This document shows positions 55,752 through 64,000 of a stretch of DNA of 64,000 bases, piece after piece. The stretch comes from Vibrio sagamiensis NBRC 104589 (lineage in GTDB: Bacteria; Pseudomonadota; Gammaproteobacteria; Enterobacterales; Vibrionaceae): positions 124,001 to 188,000 of the forward strand of contig NZ_BJXJ01000001.1 of assembly GCF_007990935.1 (NCBI RefSeq). The letters are read 5' to 3'. The position numbers were made by a program, and so were the translations under genes. The notes beneath the pieces were generated by a model that was given only the letters and a program-made list of their open reading frames with translations, was not told the origin of the DNA and made no database searches. How positions within the stretch are numbered: the first letter of the stretch is position 1; each line of letters begins with the position of its first letter.

Positions 55752-57104
55752 TTATTTTTTACCACCCGCTTGATTTAGTATTTTCGCAAAATAATGTCTT
55801 AACGAATAAAGCATAATTAAGCTTGGTATTACCATCAGAGTAGTGATAATAAAGAACATACTCCAGTCATCAAGGTAATCAATCAGCTCCCCGCTAAACC
55901 CAGCTAACGTTGTTCGCCCAAAGCTACCAAGGGATGCAAGCAAGGCATATTGAGTGGCTGAGAAAGCTTGCCCTGTCAGGACCGTTAAAAATGATACAAA
56001 TGCAACGGTCGAGAAAGCTGCAGTAAAGTTATCAACGATGATCGTCGCTAAGAAAAGGTCAGTATCTGGGCCAACAGCGGCAATCCAAGCAAACATCAAA
56101 TTACTGGCGGCCATCGCTATCCCCCCTATCATAAGGCCACGCACAATACCAAATTTCACATTGAACATACTGCCAATCAGTGTAAACAGCATGGTAAAGC
56201 CCCAGCCGATAAGCTTCGAATAGTAGCCAATATCTTCATTACTGAAGCCAATTTCTTTATAAAAAGTGATCGACATACGACCTAAGAATGCTTCGCCAAT
56301 TTTAAACAGAAAGACGAATAACAGCAGGGTGAGTGCAACACGGGTCCCATTGCGCTTAAAGAAGTCGATAAAAGGTTCTGCAACGGTCACGGTAAACCAT
56401 GCCAAGGTTTTATCATGTGTTAGCGACTCATGGCGTTTCTGAGCTTCAGCTTGTAATTTCTCTCGTTGAGTGATTGGCTCGTCGACAAAAAGAGTGAATG
56501 ACATCAGTAAGACAATAACAACGGCCATTCCATAATATACTCCACTCCAACCGATACTATCTGCGTTGATAAAGGCAAAAAAACCAGGGAGAGAATAACC
56601 TGTCCACCAACCAATTACACCCATCGCAGCTGCTTGTGGTAGTTTCGATTCTTCAGTTTTTGGGAAAGTATCGATACGAAATGCATCAATGGCAATATCT
56701 TGAGTCGATGAAGAAATAGCAATACACAAAGCCAAGAAAGCAAAAAGTAGTGAACTTTCGTTAGGATCAGTACCAGCAATCAGTAGGGTTGCCACAAGAA
56801 TGATGCTTTGACATAAGAAGATCCAACTGCGTCGTTGACCTAATATATGATATAGCATCGGTAATTTCACACGGTCGACTAAGGGAGCCCACATGAAGTT
56901 GATCGAGTAGACGGCAAATACACTTCCAAAATAACCAATCGCACTTCTTGTAAGGCCTGCGTCGGTGAGCCAACCAGACATGTTGGAGCCAATTAAGACC
57001 CACGGAAAGCCACTTGCACAACCTAGCATGAAAACCCATAGCAGACGTCTGTCTAGATAGCTGTGAAATGTCTCCTGCCATGTCTTCGATGGTGATGAAA
57101 GCAT
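55752..57104 (-). CDS. ampG: AmpG-family muropeptide permease
   Basis: Inner-membrane MFS permease that imports anhydromuropeptides for peptidoglycan recycling and beta-lactamase signalling; 450 residues, 12 to 14 helices. It has GCASGFPWVLIGSNMSGWL near the N-terminus, STQDIAIDAFRID in the centre and FSATQYALLASLGSFGRT near the C-terminus, as in E. coli AmpG (491 aa). I chose MLSSPSKTW at 57104. In E. coli ampG neighbours yajG; here ppiA sits between them. It is the uptake partner of MltA. Confidence 0.94.
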   Translation of the reverse strand: MLSSPSKTWQETFHSYLDRRLLWVFMLGCASGFPWVLIGSNMSGWLTDAGLTRSAIGYFGSVFAVYSINFMWAPLVDRVKLPMLYHILGQRRSWIFLCQSIILVATLLIAGTDPNESSLLFAFLALCIAISSSTQDIAIDAFRIDTFPKTEESKLPQAAAMGVIGWWTGYSLPGFFAFINADSIGWSGVYYGMAVVIVLLMSFTLFVDEPITQREKLQAEAQKRHESLTHDKTLAWFTVTVAEPFIDFFKRNGTRVALTLLLFVFLFKIGEAFLGRMSITFYKEIGFSNEDIGYYSKLIGWGFTMLFTLIGSMFNVKFGIVRGLMIGGIAMAASNLMFAWIAAVGPDTDLFLATIIVDNFTAAFSTVAFVSFLTVLTGQAFSATQYALLASLGSFGRTTLAGFSGELIDYLDDWSMFFIITTLMVIPSLIMLYSLRHYFAKILNQAGGKK

Positions 57105-57235
57105 AATATATCCAAAATTAAGCAAAAATAAAAAAGCCTTTACTTTTCAATCAATAAGATTGCAATGAAGACTGAGGGAAGGAAAAGAATACCTCCAAGT
57201 GAGGCTCTCTTAGAGAACTCACAGGGAGGGGGATA

Positions 57236-57781
57236 TTATTTTAGTAATGTCACGTTTTTTATGATAATTGGCTTAGTCGGAACATCACTTAAGCGACCAA
57301 CCGACTTGGTTGGTATTGTGGCCATCTTCTGTACGACAGGGAAACCAGACACCACTTTACCAAATACGGCATAACCTGCTGAGCGCGCATTTGCGTTAAG
57401 ATAATCGTTATTGACATAATTAATAAAGAACTCGCGCGTTGCAGAGTTAGGATCGTTGGTGCGAGCCATCGCAATGGTTGCCATATCATTTTTTAAACCG
57501 TTATTCGCCTCGTTTTTTATAGGGGCAAAGGTGTCAACCTTTTGCATTTCTTGGTTAAAGCCACCACCTTGCGCCATAAAGCCAGGAATAATACGGTGAA
57601 AAATAGTGCCTTTATAGCTACCATCTTTGACGTATTTCAAGAAGTTTTCCACAGTAACGGGGGCTTTCTCTTGGTTTAGTTCGACAGTGAAATTACCTTC
57701 AGAGGTTTCAAATAAAACATTCGGTCCGGCTAAAACGCTAGCGCTGAATAAAGTGAGAGAGATAAGTATATTTTTTAGCAT
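57236..57781 (-). CDS. ppiA: Periplasmic cyclophilin-type peptidyl-prolyl isomerase
   Basis: 181-residue precursor with a signal peptide ending SVLA before GPNVLFETSEGNF. The cyclophilin core includes FHRIIPGFMAQGGGF (catalytic Arg and the Phe-Met-Gln motif), MARTNDPNSATREFFIN and VFGKVVSG. It assists folding of proline-containing periplasmic proteins. Its ATG overlaps the yajG stop by one base (TAATG), so it is translationally coupled to yajG. Confidence 0.92.
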   Translation of the reverse strand: MLKNILISLTLFSASVLAGPNVLFETSEGNFTVELNQEKAPVTVENFLKYVKDGSYKGTIFHRIIPGFMAQGGGFNQEMQKVDTFAPIKNEANNGLKNDMATIAMARTNDPNSATREFFINYVNNDYLNANARSAGYAVFGKVVSGFPVVQKMATIPTKSVGRLSDVPTKPIIIKNVTLLK

Positions 57782-58350
57782 TAGAAACGTTCCTGCATGT
57801 ATTGGCGAAGTTCATTGTCATTGGCTACTTCTTTTAGAGTAAGAGCGATGACATCATTTAATGTTTTCTCAATATCTTCATCTGATGCACTGAGCACGCC
57901 AGAGCGTTTTGCTGTGCCGTTGTAGGTTTTGACAAGTTTACCTTGTGGTGTTTCTGCTGTGACTTCAAGGATAACGCTCGCATCCATCTCTTTTTTCATT
58001 ACCGAGTGTTTAACGTTGACTAATGCGTCTTGAATAATTAATTTGAGTTTGTTGCTACTATTTAAATCGGATTGAAAGCCTTGAGATGACAGTTGTTTAG
58101 CCAATGCTTCTTCAATAGATATTCGTAAGTTTTGTTTTGCATGCAGCGGTAAAATATTTGCTCTGCCGTTGTCTACCAAAGCTACATATTGCGCAGGGCG
58201 TACATCTTTACTCGTTAAATGGTAGGTTTTACCTTGTACTATTGGATGAGAGCTCAGCGTTGTTTCTAGCATAAGGTTCAACTGAGTTTGTTGTGGTGCC
58301 GAGCATGCTGTGAGTAAAGCAACGGAGGCAGCCATTAGTATTTTTTTCAT
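57781..58350 (-). CDS. yajG: YajG family lipoprotein
   Basis: 189-residue lipoprotein with lipobox LLTAC (Cys16) after MKKILMAASVA. The rest matches the YajG layout (192 aa in E. coli) with VRPAQYVALVDNGRANILPL near residue 50. Function is unknown. E. coli yajG also lies beside ampG and bolA, the same neighbours found here. Coupled to ppiA downstream. Confidence 0.88.
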   Translation of the reverse strand: MKKILMAASVALLTACSAPQQTQLNLMLETTLSSHPIVQGKTYHLTSKDVRPAQYVALVDNGRANILPLHAKQNLRISIEEALAKQLSSQGFQSDLNSSNKLKLIIQDALVNVKHSVMKKEMDASVILEVTAETPQGKLVKTYNGTAKRSGVLSASDEDIEKTLNDVIALTLKEVANDNELRQYMQERF

Positions 58351-58398
58351 TTTAAATTTTTTCCTTTTATCAATAAATTCAGCAAGAAAAGTCAGGTC

Positions 58399-59556
58399 TT
58401 ATTGCTTTGTGATTAATTTAGCAGGGTTTTTTGTTGCTTGTAAAATGACAAATTTATTATTTGATGCAACCTTTTTGACATTTGAACGACCAAAAAGACG
58501 GGTAAGTTTTAAGTCATAGCCAAGATGTCGGTTACCAATCACAAGAAGTCGGCCACCATTACGTAACACTTGCTTAGCGTCACAAAACATTTGCCATGCG
58601 ATATGGTCGGTAATGGCTTGTTGCTGGTGGAATGGAGGATTACACATAATGAGGTCCACACTTTCTGGTGCGAAGTCATCTAAGCAGTTGTTGGCGATAC
58701 ACTCAGTGTTTTGAGATGTCACTAAATTCTTGGCGAGATTCTGTTTTGCAGACGCCACCGCCATAAAGCTCTCATCAACACAAATCAGCTTGGCTTGTGG
58801 GTTCATTTGTCTAATTTTAACGGAGAGAACGCCGTTGCCACAGCCTAGATCAATAATGCTGTTTAAATTCGAATCTTGTGGAAGGTGTTGTAACATAAAT
58901 CGAGCGCCCAAATCCAAACTTTCACCTGAATACACATTGGGCAGATTGTCGAGTTGAATGTCTTCACCTTCCACGTTCCATGAGGTGAAGGGAGAAACTT
59001 CTTGAATCGGAGATGCATTGGCTTGGGAGAAAACCAAACGATGTTTTTTCCACGCTAATGAAGTCGTGGTTTCACCTAAATATTTGTCAAATAGTTTCAA
59101 CGTCGAAGTATGGATCTCTTTCGCTTTATTAACGGCGATAACAGGGCATGACGTTGAAAGAGATTGCCTCAATTGGCTCAATAGCCAGATAAGATGGCGA
59201 TTACTTTTGGGCAGTTGGAATAAAACGAGATCAGTATTGCTAGGGATCTCATCCATCGTCGTTAAGATGCTAATTGAGCGGCAGTGGTTTAATTGTAAAT
59301 TTTGCTCAGTGCCTTTACGTGAAATAAACGAATCACTCATCAATGTAACGTTATGTTTTGCAGAGAACCAACATGATAGAGCCCCAAAGTGGTCATTAAT
59401 AACGACAATATTTTGGTTATCGGGTAAATTTAGATCCTCAACATGATTGATAAGATATTCATCTCCTGCATCCCAAGCTTGAAGTGTTTCATTACTGCGA
59501 TGAGGAAAGCGGAGAAGGGCGAGGCTTTTGTCATGAAGAGTGAGTTCAGTTTTCAT
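58399..59556 (-). CDS. rlmG: 23S rRNA (guanine-1835-N2)-methyltransferase
   Basis: 385-residue rRNA methyltransferase. A pseudo-methyltransferase N-terminal half (LQAWDAGDEYLINH, NDHFGALSC, VNKAKEIHTSTLKLFDKYLG) is followed by the active C-terminal domain with IIDLGCGNGVLS (SAM site), VDESFMAVASAKQN and the catalytic NPPFHQQ. These match E. coli RlmG (YgjO) closely, better than RsmC, which shares the fold. It is monocistronic and leftward, divergent from bolA. Confidence 0.93.
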   Translation of the reverse strand: MKTELTLHDKSLALLRFPHRSNETLQAWDAGDEYLINHVEDLNLPDNQNIVVINDHFGALSCWFSAKHNVTLMSDSFISRKGTEQNLQLNHCRSISILTTMDEIPSNTDLVLFQLPKSNRHLIWLLSQLRQSLSTSCPVIAVNKAKEIHTSTLKLFDKYLGETTTSLAWKKHRLVFSQANASPIQEVSPFTSWNVEGEDIQLDNLPNVYSGESLDLGARFMLQHLPQDSNLNSIIDLGCGNGVLSVKIRQMNPQAKLICVDESFMAVASAKQNLAKNLVTSQNTECIANNCLDDFAPESVDLIMCNPPFHQQQAITDHIAWQMFCDAKQVLRNGGRLLVIGNRHLGYDLKLTRLFGRSNVKKVASNNKFVILQATKNPAKLITKQ

Positions 59557-59783
59557 AGTCAGTGTTGGTTATTAGCCTGTTTTAGGCATTGTCGCAAATG
59601 ATGACGTTGCAAGATACAAGAAAACGCTACAAATTTATCAATTCTGTACTTTTTTAGTTTAGGAACATAGTGAGAATGCCAAATTTAGCGAGATATTCAT
59701 TAAGCAAGCGTGATAGCTTGTCTCAATATATTGAAATAAAGATAGCTTGCACTCTTTGAAGCCACTATTAATCTAGCATCTTC

Positions 59784-59799
59784 AAGCCACTTCAGTATA
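59784..59799 (-). repeat. Inverted copy of the TATAC...AAGT small repeat
   Basis: On the minus strand TATACTGAAGTGGCTT, similar to words at 25384-25399 and 48157-48172. It lies about 40 bases upstream of bolA. Confidence 0.35.
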
Positions 59800-59836
59800 C
59801 TTTACAGCACCTGATTAATCGTGTTAAAGGCCAAGT

Positions 59837-60154
59837 ATGATTCAAGACATCATAGAAAAGAAACTTCAAACCGAGTTGCAGCCTAAATATCTAAAAGTGA
59901 TGAACGAAAGTTATAAGCATAATGTCCCTTCAGGTTCTGAAAGTCATTTTAAGGTTGTGATTGTTAGTGATTATTTTAATGACAAAAGGTTGATTGCGCG
60001 TCATCGCCAAGTGAATACAATATTAGCGGAAGAGCTCGCACAACATATCCATGCTTTAGCTATCCACACTTATACTGAGGAAGAATGGCAAATCAGTCTG
60101 AAACAAAATCTTGTTCCAGATAGCCCTGAATGTATGGGTGGAAGCAAGCGTTAA
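59837..60154 (+). CDS. bolA: BolA family transcriptional/iron-sulfur regulator
   Basis: 105-residue BolA protein with the class II KH-like fold: [31 protein letters not shown], split around the conserved His in SHF, then [17 protein letters not shown]. BolA influences morphology, biofilm and iron-sulfur trafficking with monothiol glutaredoxins. AAGG upstream of the ATG is well placed. It is a single gene between rlmG and nqr. Confidence 0.95.
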   Translation: MIQDIIEKKLQTELQPKYLKVMNESYKHNVPSGSESHFKVVIVSDYFNDKRLIARHRQVNTILAEELAQHIHALAIHTYTEEEWQISLKQNLVPDSPECMGGSKR

Positions 60155-60609
60155 CCATTGAGCTCAGTTAATTCAGCCTAAAATTGATTATGCTGCTTGG
60201 TTCTCATACATAAATGAAAATTGAGATCACTGGCTGGAAGAATTTGTAATCTTGTGTTGTGTTCTTAATTCAAGCAGTAGGCATAACGATGAAATTCGTA
60301 TACCAATACACCCTATTTATTTGATGGCCTTTTATTTGTGCGTTTGGTCATATATATGATTATTTCCAGACCTATTTTTCTCAGTTTTACGGAAATAAAC
60401 GAAGCTTTCTCTCGATTGAGCATGGCATCAAGTTCCCAAAAAATGCTAGACTATCGCATCTAATAAGTCTCGCATGTATGTTGTGACGAGATGTTTAAGG
60501 GGATGTTGCGATTTTGATGTTGTAATGGCATCGAAACCGGACACTTATGTCGTGTCTAAAAGTTACGCAATCAAAGAATCTTTTTTCCGATAAAGTAGTG
60601 CAAGTGCGT
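60155..60609 (+). other. bolA-nqrA intergenic region with probable nqr promoter
   Basis: About 455 AT-rich bases without a credible gene. TG-C-TAGACT (60444-60452) is an extended -10 element that could start an nqr leader of roughly 150 bases. Within that leader GACAC pairs with GTGTC near 60540-60560 as a small hairpin. No operator is recognised, and the first 280 bases show nothing. Confidence 0.4.
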
Positions 60610-61950
60610 ATGATTACAATAAAGAAGGGTTTGGATCTTCCTATTGCAGGAGCTCCATCCCAGGTGATTAATGATGGTAAGACCATCAAAAAAGTCGCCT
60701 TGCTTGGCGAAGAGTACGTTGGCATGCGTCCTACCATGCATGTCCGCGTTGGCGATGAAGTGAAAAAAGCGCAAGTTCTTTTTGAAGACAAAAAGAACCC
60801 TGGCGTGAAATTTACTGCACCCGCAGCCGGTAAAGTGATCGAAATTAACCGTGGCGCTAAGCGTGTGCTTCAGTCTATTGTGATTGAAGTTACAGGTGAA
60901 GAGCAGGTTACCTTTGATAAGTTCGAAGCAGATAAACTAGCAAGTCTAGATCGCCAAGTGATCAAGACTCAATTAGTCGACTCAGGCCTTTGGACAGCTT
61001 TACGTACTCGACCGTTTAGCAAGGTTCCAGCAATCGAGTCTTCGACTAAGGCTATTTTTGTTACAGCAATGGATACCAATCCATTAGCCGCTCAGCCTGA
61101 GTTGATCATTAATGAGCAGCAAGAAGCTTTCGTTGCTGGTCTCGATATTCTTTCAGCATTAACAGATGGCAAGGTTTACGTTTGTAAATCAGGTGTCACT
61201 CTGCCAAGTTCGACTCAAAAGAATGTTGAAGAACATGTTTTTGATGGCCCTCATCCAGCAGGCCTTGCTGGTACCCACATGCATTTCTTATATCCAGTAA
61301 ATGCAGAAAATGTGGCTTGGAGCATCAACTACCAAGACGTGATTGCATTCGGTAAGCTCTTTCTTACGGGTGAACTATACACGACTCGTGTTGTATCTCT
61401 CGCTGGTCCTGTGGTTAATAACCCTCGCTTAGTGCGCACTATCGTCGGTGCTGCGCTTGAAGACCTGACTGATAATGAACTTATGCCTGGGGAAGTTCGT
61501 GTCATTTCTGGCTCGGTACTTTCTGGTACACAGGCAAGTGGACCACATGCTTACCTTGGTCGTTACCATCAGCAGGTTTCTGTCCTACGTGAAGGTCGTG
61601 ATAAAGAACTCTTTGGCTGGGCAATGCCGGGCAAAAACAAGTTCTCTGTTACTCGTTCATTCCTTGGTCACATTTTTAAAGGTCAGTTGTTCAATATGAC
61701 AACATCGACCAATGGTAGTGATCGTTCTATGGTTCCTATTGGTAACTACGAGCGTGTAGTTCCATTGGATATGGAACCAACTTTGCTGCTTCGTGATCTG
61801 TGTGCAGGCGATACCGATAGTGCTCAAGCACTTGGCGCTCTGGAACTGGATGAAGAAGATCTAGCATTGTGTACCTTTGTATGTCCAGGTAAATACGAGT
61901 ACGGTTTAATACTTCGTGAATGCCTAGATACTATCGAGAAGGAAGGGTAA
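60610..61950 (+). CDS. nqrA: Na+-translocating NADH:quinone reductase subunit A
   Basis: 446-residue peripheral subunit of the Na+-NQR complex, implicated in quinone binding. It starts [19 protein letters not shown] and continues with [21 protein letters not shown] split at the middle, almost identical to V. cholerae NqrA (446 aa). I chose the ATG at 60610; the longer frame would add 21 residues not found in relatives. The ribosome-binding site is weak. It opens the nqr operon, which continues beyond the window. Confidence 0.97.
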   Translation: MITIKKGLDLPIAGAPSQVINDGKTIKKVALLGEEYVGMRPTMHVRVGDEVKKAQVLFEDKKNPGVKFTAPAAGKVIEINRGAKRVLQSIVIEVTGEEQVTFDKFEADKLASLDRQVIKTQLVDSGLWTALRTRPFSKVPAIESSTKAIFVTAMDTNPLAAQPELIINEQQEAFVAGLDILSALTDGKVYVCKSGVTLPSSTQKNVEEHVFDGPHPAGLAGTHMHFLYPVNAENVAWSINYQDVIAFGKLFLTGELYTTRVVSLAGPVVNNPRLVRTIVGAALEDLTDNELMPGEVRVISGSVLSGTQASGPHAYLGRYHQQVSVLREGRDKELFGWAMPGKNKFSVTRSFLGHIFKGQLFNMTTSTNGSDRSMVPIGNYERVVPLDMEPTLLLRDLCAGDTDSAQALGALELDEEDLALCTFVCPGKYEYGLILRECLDTIEKEG

Positions 61951-61956
61951 TTTTTC

Positions 61957-63204
61957 ATGGCTCTTAAAAAGTTTCTTGAAGATGTCGAGCATCATTTCGA
62001 ACCGGGTGGTAAGCACGAAAAGTGGTTTGCACTTTACGAAGCAGTGGCTACTGTATTCTATACACCTGGGCTTGTGACTAAAAAAAGCTCGCATGTTCGT
62101 GATAGCGTTGATCTAAAACGTATTATGATCATGGTTTGGCTTGCAGTATTCCCTGCGATGTTCTGGGGAATGTACAATGTCGGTGGTCAAGCGATTGCAG
62201 CACTTAATGACATGTACCCAGCTGCTGATGCACTTAATAAAGCGCTACAGGGCGATTGGCATTATTGGTTGACACAAGCTTTGGGTGGAACACTATCCAC
62301 TGATGCGGGTGTTGGCAGTAAAATGCTCTTAGGTGCGACTTACTTCCTACCTATCTACGCTACGGTCTTTATCGTCGGTGGTTTCTGGGAAGTTCTTTTC
62401 TGTATGGTGCGTAAGCATGAAGTTAATGAAGGTTTCTTTGTTACTTCAATCCTCTTCGCACTTATCGTTCCACCAACACTTCCTTTATGGCAAGCCGCTC
62501 TAGGTATTACCTTTGGTGTGGTTGTGGCAAAAGAAATCTTTGGTGGTACAGGTCGTAACTTCCTGAACCCTGCTTTGGCTGGTCGTGCGTTTCTTTTCTT
62601 TGCTTACCCCGCACAAATTTCGGGTGACCTAGTTTGGACTGCTGCGGATGGTTTCTCAGGCGCAACAGCACTAAGCCAATGGGCAAATGGTGGTAACGCA
62701 GCACTGGTTAATAACGTAACAGGCGATGCAATTACTTGGATGGATGCCTTTATTGGTAACATCCCAGGTTCGATCGGTGAAGTGTCAACATTAGCACTAA
62801 TGATTGGTGCTGCAATGATCGTTTACATGCGAATTGCATCATGGCGCATCATTGCTGGTGTTATGATTGGTATGATTGCAGTATCAACATTGTTTAATCT
62901 TATCGGTTCAGACACTAACCCAATGTTTGATATGCCATGGCACTGGCACCTAGTTCTAGGTGGTTTTGCGTTCGGTATGTTCTTTATGGCAACAGATCCA
63001 GTATCCGCGTCATTTACTAACAATGCTAAATGGTGGTACGGCATCCTTATCGGTGCAATGTGTGTGATGATTCGTGTAGTTAACCCGGCGTATCCTGAAG
63101 GTATGATGCTGGCGATTCTATTCGCGAACCTATTCGCACCTCTGTTCGACCATGTGGTTATCGAGAAGAACATCAAGCGGAGACTAGCACGTTATGGCAA
63201 GTAA
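61957..63204 (+). CDS. nqrB: Na+-translocating NADH:quinone reductase subunit B
   Basis: 415-residue membrane subunit with about ten helices, carrying covalent FMN, riboflavin and part of the Na+ path. The flavinylation motif DGFSGAT ends at T237 (Thr236 in V. cholerae numbering), the acceptor for FMN attached by Apb[19 protein letters not shown] and [10 protein letters not shown] are family hallmarks. AAGGAAGG precedes the ATG, six bases after the nqrA stop. Confidence 0.97.
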   Translation: MALKKFLEDVEHHFEPGGKHEKWFALYEAVATVFYTPGLVTKKSSHVRDSVDLKRIMIMVWLAVFPAMFWGMYNVGGQAIAALNDMYPAADALNKALQGDWHYWLTQALGGTLSTDAGVGSKMLLGATYFLPIYATVFIVGGFWEVLFCMVRKHEVNEGFFVTSILFALIVPPTLPLWQAALGITFGVVVAKEIFGGTGRNFLNPALAGRAFLFFAYPAQISGDLVWTAADGFSGATALSQWANGGNAALVNNVTGDAITWMDAFIGNIPGSIGEVSTLALMIGAAMIVYMRIASWRIIAGVMIGMIAVSTLFNLIGSDTNPMFDMPWHWHLVLGGFAFGMFFMATDPVSASFTNNAKWWYGILIGAMCVMIRVVNPAYPEGMMLAILFANLFAPLFDHVVIEKNIKRRLARYGK

Positions 63205-63979
63205 TAACGACAGCATTAAAAAAACGCTGGGTGTTGTTGTCGGGTTGAGCCTTGTTTGTTCAATCATCGTATCAACAGCAGCCGTCGGCCTGCGTGATAA
63301 GCAAAAAGCGAACGCGGTATTAGACAAACAATCTAAGATCATTCAAGTTGCTGGCATTGAGTCAAACGGACAAAATGTTCCAAAACTTTATGCTGAGTAC
63401 ATTGAGCCACGTTTGATTAATTTCAAAACAGGTCAATTTGTTGAAAAAGCAGAAGATGGTTCAACGGCAGCAAACTACGACCAGCGTGCTGCTGCGAAGG
63501 ATCTGAAAGAATCAGTCAAACTGACGCCAGAACAAGATGTGGCTAAAATCATCCGTCGTGCGAATACGGGCATTGTTTACTTGGTTAAAAAAGACAATAA
63601 AGTGGATCAGGTTATTCTACCGATTCATGGTAACGGTCTTTGGTCAATGATGTACGCATTCGTTGCAGTACAAACTGACGGTAACACAGTTAACGGTATT
63701 ACTTACTACGAGCAAGGTGAAACTCCAGGGCTTGGTGGTGAAGTTGAAAACCCGACTTGGCGTGATCAGTTTATTGCAAAAGAACTGTTTGATGAAAACC
63801 ACAAACCTGCCATCAAAATCGTCAAGGGCGGCGCTCCAGCTGGCTCTAAACATGCAGTTGATGGTTTATCTGGTGCAACATTGACCAGTGTTGGTGTTCA
63901 GCATACGTTTGACTTTTGGCTAGGCGATAACGGCTTTGGTCCGTTCCTAGAGCGAGTACGTGACGGAGGTCTAAACTAA
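63194..63979 (+). CDS. nqrC: Na+-translocating NADH:quinone reductase subunit C
   Basis: 261-residue subunit anchored by one N-terminal helix (about 9-32), with a periplasmic domain that carries the second covalent FMN. The flavinylation motif DGLSGAT ends at T229. [14 protein letters not shown] is a conserved family segment. Its ATG lies 11 bases inside the end of nqrB, and its stop overlaps the nqrD start by one base. Confidence 0.97.
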   Translation: MASNNDSIKKTLGVVVGLSLVCSIIVSTAAVGLRDKQKANAVLDKQSKIIQVAGIESNGQNVPKLYAEYIEPRLINFKTGQFVEKAEDGSTAANYDQRAAAKDLKESVKLTPEQDVAKIIRRANTGIVYLVKKDNKVDQVILPIHGNGLWSMMYAFVAVQTDGNTVNGITYYEQGETPGLGGEVENPTWRDQFIAKELFDENHKPAIKIVKGGAPAGSKHAVDGLSGATLTSVGVQHTFDFWLGDNGFGPFLERVRDGGLN

Positions 63980-64000
63980 TGTCCAGTGCCCAAAATGTTA
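63979..64000 (+). CDS. nqrD: Na+-translocating NADH:quinone reductase subunit D (first codons only)
   Basis: Seven complete codons read MSSAQNV, the known N-terminus of Vibrio NqrD, starting on the last base of the nqrC stop. The rest lies beyond the window. GGAGG seven to twelve bases upstream serves as ribosome-binding site. Confidence 0.85.

Noticed and set aside
57165..57235. Terminator between ppiA and ampG
   Set aside because: Only AGTGAG/CTCAC pairing around a long loop and no T run; not supported.
1..64000. Prophage, integron, insertion sequence, CRISPR array, toxin-antitoxin or defence island
   Set aside because: No transposase, integrase, attC-like sites, regularly spaced repeats or defence-type proteins; all sizeable genes belong to known core families.

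Overview
The window is a stretch of core chromosome from a Vibrio-type gammaproteobacterium. The evidence is an OmpK (Tsx-family) outer-membrane protein, the Na+-pumping NqrABCD genes, a second EF-G gene, a DUF2850 protein, an ArgA of the fused kinase-like/GNAT type, and a gene order that from memory closely follows V. cholerae chromosome I from nupC down to nqr (not checked against a database). I see no prophage, integron, insertion sequence, CRISPR array, rRNA or credible tRNA gene. Coding density and base composition look even. The novelty here is mostly regulatory DNA, small RNA structures and paralogue choice, not a new gene cluster.

Layout. 1-6070: nucleoside uptake and salvage (nupC, truncated by the window edge, then deoC-deoA-deoB-deoD). 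6113-14086: ytjB/serB divergent pair, a large two-PilZ protein, radA, and a stand-alone second EF-G gene. 14133-19292: leftward genes for an acyl-CoA synthetase, a chromate transporter and a penicillin-binding protein 2 that is not beside rodA. 19519-20862: nnrS behind an NsrR-like operator. 21043-29521: a complete glycerol/glycerol-3-phosphate block, with glpF-glpK, glpR and glpD leftward and glpT-glpQ rightward, sharing a striking 10-bp-phased TTTCG operator pattern. 29626-35296: dapD, SOS-controlled yebG, a divergent LysR regulator/TDT transporter pair, and a YejM-like sulfatase-fold membrane protein. 35578-44909: recC-recB-recD. 44906-53267: argA, a DUF2850 protein, mltA, a candidate structured RNA, tcdA-csdE converging on panE-yajL-csdA, then ompK. 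53585-55680: a LON-substrate-binding-domain protein and an ECF sigma/ChrR pair. 55752-60154: ampG, ppiA, yajG, rlmG (leftward) and bolA. 60610-64000: nqrA, nqrB, nqrC and the first codons of nqrD.

How it fits together. OmpK admits nucleosides, NupC imports them and the Deo enzymes degrade them; similar LacI-type half-sites lie near both loci. GlpQ hydrolyses glycerophosphodiesters in the periplasm, GlpT and GlpF import the products, GlpK and GlpD feed them to glycolysis, and GlpR represses the set. AmpG and MltA belong to peptidoglycan recycling. CsdA and CsdE supply sulfur from cysteine, and TcdA is their usual genomic partner. The sigma/ChrR pair carries every metal ligand expected of the singlet-oxygen-type anti-sigma factor.

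Start sites were reassigned where homology and ribosome-binding sites disagreed with the longest open frame (deoC, deoA, the PilZ gene, glpR, glpF, glpT, dapD, the LysR gene, recB, argA, yajL, panE, tcdA, ampG, nqrA).
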